A stretch of DNA of 7,453 nucleotides, taken from positions 1 through 7,453 of the forward strand of contig CAKPLD010000058.1 in assembly GCA_934167225.1 (NCBI GenBank), given 5' to 3'. The translations under genes and the position numbers were made by a program. The stretch comes from an uncultured Clostridia bacterium (lineage in GTDB: Bacteria; Bacillota; Clostridia; TANB77; CAG-508). Each line of letters opens with the position of its first letter. Within the stretch, counting starts at the first letter, position 1. Positions 4,411-7,453 of this stretch are shown one piece after another. The notes beneath the pieces were generated by a model, which saw nothing but the letters and a program-made list of their open reading frames with translations, was not told the origin of the DNA and searched no databases.

Positions 4411-5302
4411 ATGGAAAACAATATTTACTTAAGTGTACTTATATCAATATTTAAAGTATTTTTTAATATGTTAAAATACCCAATTATAGCTATATTAATA
4501 GCAATAGGGTTATTTTACTTACTAATTTTTGTGAATATTTTTATTGAATATTTACATGGAAAAAGAATGGACAAAGGTAGCCATAGAATTATAAAGAAAA
4601 AAACATTTTTCAGACGTATCTTTATAGATTTACCACATCGTATAGCCTTAGACAAATACAATAAAAAAGCTGATTTTTTTAAATACCAAGGCATGATTAT
4701 TTATGAAGGTCGTCAAGGCGAAGGTAAAACAATAGCAATGATACACGATGCCATGCAAATGCAAGAGGAATACCCAAAAGCAAAGTGTCTTTCAAATTTA
4801 CAGTATAAAAAACAAGACGATACTTTAGACGATTGGCATAAACTTGTAGATTATAAAAATGGTATATATGGTGTAATTGCGATATTAGATGAAACACAAA
4901 ACTGGTTTGGATCTAATCAATCAAGAGATTTTCCGCCAGAAATGTTAGAAGTAATAACACAAAATAGAAAAAACCGTCGAGTAATTTTAGGAACTGCCCA
5001 GAATTTCTACTTGCTAGCGAAAGCTATTCGTTCTCAGGCAACCGAAGTACGTCGATGTTCGACGTTCTTCGGTGCCTTAACAATAGTACGCAGGTTCTAT
5101 CCAGTTCTAGATAGTGAACGGTAACGTAAAAGAGTTTAAAAAAAGAGGAATGTATTTCTTTGTACATGATGATAAACTTCGTAATTCTTATGATACATAT
5201 CACGTTATAGAAAGTTTATCAAAATCAGGTTTCAAGCCTCGTTCAGAAGTGCAAACCAATACTAATAATAATTATTATATTATGGATAAAAAAAGAAAGT
5301 AG
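4411..5302 (+). CDS. zot: Zot/pI-type assembly ATPase, interrupted by a +1 frame change
   Basis: Morphogenesis ATPase that would thread ssDNA through the membrane as coat is added. Residues 22-46 are a membrane helix, followed by a basic region, the Walker A motif GRQGEGKT (100-107), Walker B GVIAILDET with D160 and E161, and an ILGTAQ sensor-like strand (192-197). The first frame stops at 5122-5124 after DSER. The second frame (GNVKEFKKRGMYFFVHD, then NSYDTYHVIESLSKSGFK) gives the usual Zot C-terminal part. Joining GAA (5116-5118) to GGT (5120-5122), with C5119 skipped, gives DSEGNVKE and 296 residues in total. It could be a programmed +1 shift, a split protein with restart at GTG 5114 (no ribosome binding site), or a disrupted gene. 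The N-terminal fragment keeps both nucleotide-binding motifs. Confidence 0.85.
5036..5077. other. 18-bp near-perfect hairpin inside the zot coding region
   Basis: Bases 5036-5055 pair with 5059-5077 around a TGT triloop, with only a bulged A (5040) and one T-T mismatch (5048/5066); 18 pairs, many of them G-C. It is far more GC-rich than its surroundings and lies about 40 nt upstream of the zot frame change. Its right arm GTTCGACGTT (5057-5066) recurs exactly at 5859-5868 at the edge of the origin-like region. Confidence 0.8.
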
Positions 5303-5310
5303 GGGATATT

Positions 5311-5505
5311 ATGAAGAATTTTTTTACTATATTAGATAAGAATTTCAAAAATTTAATTATTATGTTTTTAGCAATAATAGTTATGGGACTTGCTATTTAT
5401 GATTATAAGGTCTCTTTCATAGATATTATTATTTATGATGTAGCATTTGTTGGGTATTTAAGGTATTCAGACAAGCTTTTTGCTGCATTTAAGAAAGGGG
5501 ATTAA
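5311..5505 (+). CDS. Small two-pass membrane protein, unknown
   Basis: Sixty-four residues beginning MKNFFTILDKNFKN, with an AGGGGA ribosome binding site 5-6 nt before the ATG. Two hydrophobic segments: about 15-30 (LIIMFLAIIVMGLAIY) and 34-51 (VSFIDIIIYDVAFVGYL), ending with a basic tail FKKGD. It follows zot by 8 nt and so is probably co-transcribed with the morphogenesis genes. A role in assembly or as a minor virion component is possible; I recognise no family. Confidence 0.65.
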   Translation: MKNFFTILDKNFKNLIIMFLAIIVMGLAIYDYKVSFIDIIIYDVAFVGYLRYSDKLFAAFKKGD

Positions 5506-5507
5506 TT

Positions 5508-5666
5508 ATGACTTATAGAGATGATATTTTAGATGAAATGGGTTATGTTATATGTCCTCTATGTTTTCCAGAGTATACATATTGTAATGAAAAATGTGAA
5601 GAATGTTCTATAAATATAGAATTTGAAAAATTATTGAAAGAAAAAAAGGGGGATAAAAATGTTTGA
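5508..5666 (+). CDS. Small Cys-rich (zinc-ribbon-like) protein
   Basis: Fifty-two-residue protein beginning MTYRDDILDEMGYVICPLC. Cysteines lie at residues 16, 19, 26, 30 and 33, as CPLC, CNEKC and CEEC, a spacing suited to binding one zinc ion. The C-terminal part is a charged helix (EFEKLLKEKKGD). It starts 2 nt after the previous stop, with AAAGGGG as ribosome binding site, and its last bases overlap the start of the next gene (ATG at 5659, TGA at 5664-5666), so the three small genes are coupled. A regulatory or nucleic-acid role is possible but unproven. Confidence 0.6.
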   Translation: MTYRDDILDEMGYVICPLCFPEYTYCNEKCEECSINIEFEKLLKEKKGDKNV

Positions 5667-5853
5667 ATTATTAGCTTTTATTACCATTATGTTTAGTTAT
5701 TTTGTCTTATTGAATCGTTTTATGTCTTGTTCTAAAAAGATTGATGAAGGAATTAAAGACATGGAAATTCAAATAACAAATTTAGAAGTTGAAAATACAA
5801 AAATAGAAAATGAGATAAAAATAATATCACAAAGTTTGAAACAAAAAATATAA
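5659..5853 (+). CDS. Small protein with N-terminal membrane helix and coiled coil
   Basis: Sixty-four residues with a GGGGG ribosome binding site 6 nt before the ATG. Residues 3-18 are a membrane helix (ELLAFITIMFSYFVLL); residues 27-60 form a heptad-like coiled coil (IDEGIKDMEIQITNLEVENTKIENEIKII, quoted here only in outline: I/L/V at regular spacing). It overlaps the preceding Cys-rich gene by 8 nt. It resembles small membrane-anchored spacer or scaffold proteins in form, but I recognise no family. It is the last gene before the origin-like region. Confidence 0.6.
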   Translation: MFELLAFITIMFSYFVLLNRFMSCSKKIDEGIKDMEIQITNLEVENTKIENEIKIISQSLKQKI

Positions 5854-5858
5854 AAAAA

Positions 5859-5983
5859 GTTCGACGTTTACATAATTATTTTTGTTGAAATTTGAGGAGG
5901 GTTCTTAGTAACACCCTCCGAGTGTGCCAGTAGTGACACAAATTTAAAAAAATTCATCAAAAAAAATAACAATGTTTACATAA
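5859..5983. other. Candidate phage replication origin / packaging region
   Basis: A 146-nt intergenic region just upstream of rep with nested structure. Hairpin 1: GGAGGGT (5896-5902)/ACCCTCC (5913-5919), loop TCTTAGTAAC. Hairpin 2: GTGT (5922-5925)/ACAC (5936-5939), loop of 10. An outer stem AAATTTG (5888-5894)/CAAATTT (5939-5945) closes both into a branched form. The sequence GTTCTTAGTA at 5901-5910 resembles the M13 gene II nick region (GTTCTTTAATA, from memory) and the TTCTTA nick motif of related plasmids. GTTTACATAA is directly repeated at 5866-5875 and 5974-5983. I infer a rolling-circle origin; packaging signal is an alternative. Confidence 0.55.
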
Positions 5984-5999
5984 ATAAGGAGTGGTATTT

Positions 6000-7035
6000 T
6001 TGATAGATACGGTAAAAATATATTCAGAAATTACAAAAGATATTTACTTGCAAATATACAACAATGCAATTGTAAAGTCAAGTATAAATTTTCGGTACTG
6101 GTCAGTTACTCTACGAAATAGTAAATGATAGTCTTGAAGGTTCATATAGTTCAAGTTTATGTGTAAGAGTAGGGTGTGGCATAAAATATGGATTTGCTGA
6201 CCAAGGTTATTACATAGAGTTAGAGGGGAGCTTTCACAAAATAACAAAAGGATATAATTCTCATGATGGTGTTTATAATTTACAATGTATTGTAAAAGGT
6301 TTTATTGAATTAGCTGAAAATTCATATAACGTAAAACTTCCATCAATTGAAAAATGGTATTTGCAAAGAATAGATATTGCAAAATGTTTTGATATAGAAA
6401 ATCAGAAAAATGTTATAGAGTATATAAATAGTTTAAGTTCTTGTACATATGCAAGAAGAAAAGCAAAATTTTATGCAGGAGAGAGTTTATATTTTTCAGG
6501 AACTACAACAACATTAAAAATTTATAATAAAATGTTAGAATTTAAGAAACATGATGAAAAAAAGTTTAGAGATACAAATTTTAATCTTATAAAGTATTAT
6601 GAACGTATTGATGGTTTTATAAGATTTGAAGTAGAAATAAAAAAGAAAACTTTACAAAGAATATTTGGGTTAGATAAAAAACATATAAGTGTAATTAATT
6701 TAGAATATAAAGATTTTGAAAAGGTATGGAGTGATGAATTTATGAAGTTATTAGGAATGATTGAAAAAGATTTAAAAGTTGTAAAGGATAAAAAAGAAAT
6801 AAAGGAAAGATTGTTATATTTATATGGAAAAACCATGGGAAATAGATTATTTTGTTTTTATTGTTCAATTCAAATGGATGGTTTGGATTTTGTAAAAAAA
6901 GATATGTCAGCAAGAACTTATTATAGATACATAAAATTATTAAAAGAGGCTAAAGTAGATTATACACAAAGATACAAAATGGAAAAAATGGAAACATTTT
7001 ATTTTAACCCATTTGAATGGGAAGAGGTAATTTAA
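6000..7035 (+). CDS. rep: Rolling-circle replication initiator (Rep_trans/RstA-like), interrupted by a +1 frame change
   Basis: Relaxase-type initiator that nicks the phage (+) strand. It starts with TTG at 6000, 8 nt after AGGAG (5987-5991). The first frame (MIDTVKIYSEITKD) stops at 6126-6128; the second is open from 6088. Joining TTT (6090-6092) to GGT (6094-6096), skipping C6093, gives SSINFGTGQLLYE and a 344-residue protein, normal for the family. Conserved blocks: QRIDIAKCFD (122-131) with a likely metal-binding Asp; SGTTTTLKIYNKMLEFKKHD (about 166-185) with Tyr175 as candidate active-site tyrosine; and IRFEVEIKKK (about 207-216). A helical C-terminus (SARTYYRYIKLLKEAKV) may bind DNA. 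The shift is at UUU C with CGG next, where tRNA-Phe can re-pair. An in-frame TTG at 6361 would lose the N-terminal third. Confidence 0.82.
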
Positions 7036-7038
7036 AAA

Positions 7039-7302
7039 ATGAAAAATACAAAAGTAGGGAATAGGAGTATGATGTTATTTCAATATTATATAACAGAAGA
7101 TGGAAAAATGTATAAAAATGATGATGTAGTTCAAGACCAATTTGGGCATACTTATACAATCGTTAAATTTATAAACCATAAAAGAAGAAAAAATAAAAAA
7201 GAAAATTATTTAGTTGCAAGATTACAAAGTTTTGAATATAAAAGCAAATTTATAAGTGTTCCAGTTGAAATGTTAGAAAATTATACGAAGGTTGGTGTTT
7301 AA
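7039..7302 (+). CDS. Hypothetical basic protein downstream of rep
   Basis: Eighty-seven residues from ATG 7039 (GAGG 11 nt upstream), or 77 from ATG 7069 (AGGG about 9 nt upstream); the later start is equally likely. It reads YYITEDGKMYKNDDVV, then a Thr/Val strand region (HTYTIVKF), a basic patch INHKRRKNKKEN, then beta-like stretches (YLVARLQSFEYKSKFISVPVEML). The alternation of short strands and the basic patch suggest a small beta-barrel or nucleic-acid-binding protein, but I recognise no family. Its close packing between rep and the Cys-rich gene places it in the same operon. Confidence 0.6.
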   Translation: MKNTKVGNRSMMLFQYYITEDGKMYKNDDVVQDQFGHTYTIVKFINHKRRKNKKENYLVARLQSFEYKSKFISVPVEMLENYTKVGV

Positions 7303-7303
7303 T

Positions 7304-7453
7304 ATGAAAAAATGTGATAAATGTATTATTGGTTCTGGTCTTGAATGTTATTATGATTATGGTGGCGAGGAATTTATTTTTGAAGATTGCATTGAACATG
7401 GCTTTATTGAATTAAGAAAATATGATTGTTTATCATTATTTAATTTTTGCCCA
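7304..7453 (+). CDS. Small Cys-rich protein, cut by the window end
   Basis: At least 50 residues, starting 1 nt after the previous stop and open to the window edge. It begins MKKCDKCIIGSGLEC, with cysteines at 4, 7, 15, 29, 42 and 49. The opening CDKC pair resembles a zinc knuckle or ribbon. It is reminiscent in kind, though not clearly in sequence, of the Cys-rich protein at 5508-5666. Function unknown. Confidence 0.55.
   Translation, partial: MKKCDKCIIGSGLECYYDYGGEEFIFEDCIEHGFIELRKYDCLSLFNFCP

Noticed and set aside
4697..4897. Minus-strand ORF opposite zot
   Set aside because: It lies opposite the Walker A to Walker B part of zot, whose coding is certain; no initiation signal.
6044..6247. 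Minus-strand ORF opposite rep
   Set aside because: Antisense to conserved Rep sequence, without a ribosome binding site.
6597..6836. Minus-strand ORF opposite the rep C-terminal half
   Set aside because: Phe/Ser/Ile-rich shadow of a Lys-rich gene.
6361..7035. Rep starting at TTG 6361
   Set aside because: It would lack the N-terminal third. The frame is open and Rep-like back to 6088, and a good ribosome binding site precedes TTG 6000.

Overview
The window looks like part of a filamentous phage (inovirus) prophage in a low-GC Gram-positive host. The DNA is very AT-rich, coding regions have strong AAGGAGG-type ribosome binding sites, TTG starts are used, and there is a class C group II intron end and an Fst-like toxin, all typical of Firmicutes. 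The inovirus identity rests on gene order and motifs: ssDNA-binding protein, a 49-residue major coat protein followed by a strong terminator, minor coat/adsorption protein, hydrophobic pVI-like protein, a Zot/pI-type Walker ATPase and a rolling-circle Rep. No secretin (pIV) gene is seen, as expected for a host without an outer membrane, and no integrase or transposase is seen.

Layout. At 1-75 the minus strand carries the 5' end of a group IIC intron inserted just behind a terminator that ends a small minus-strand gene (98-310). A 170-bp inverted duplication (318-488) follows. At 622-877 lies what reads as a type I toxin-antitoxin locus of the Fst/par kind: a 22-codon peptide beginning MKDLM and a short convergent antisense RNA sharing a bidirectional terminator. 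Next is an immunity region with a leftward Cro/CI-type repressor (874-1113) and TGACTTA operators (1147-1211), facing a rightward phage operon: two small early genes, ssDNA-binding protein (1688-2002), major coat protein (2112-2261), an acidic membrane protein (2314-2649), a minor coat/adsorption gene (2662-4127), a pVI-like gene (4142-4399), zot (4411-5302), three small genes (5311-5853), a structured origin-like intergenic region (5854-5999), rep (6000-7035) and two small genes, the last cut by the window edge.

The main discovery candidate is in the minor coat gene. A secreted ectodomain runs into a site with all three elements of a dnaX-type programmed -1 frameshift: an SD-like AAGGA, a slippery G GTT TTT, and a 6-bp GC-rich hairpin 6 nt downstream. 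Without shifting, the protein ends in a tail that aligns without gaps to the last 35 residues of the phage's own major coat protein. With the -1 shift it gains a Gly/Asn/Thr linker, a run of 23-residue repeats and a C-terminal membrane anchor, which is the architecture of an adsorption protein (pIII). About 180 bp are therefore coding in two frames. I infer that one ectodomain is delivered to two virion locations: along the filament through the coat-like tail (a natural form of phage display) and at the tip through the pIII-like tail.

Two further genes, zot and rep, each need a +1 shift, and both shifts occur at the same short context, an in-frame CGG codon in C-GGT-A. These are the only two in-frame CGG codons I find in the assigned genes. 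Either recoding or parallel disruption could explain this, and the sequence alone does not decide.
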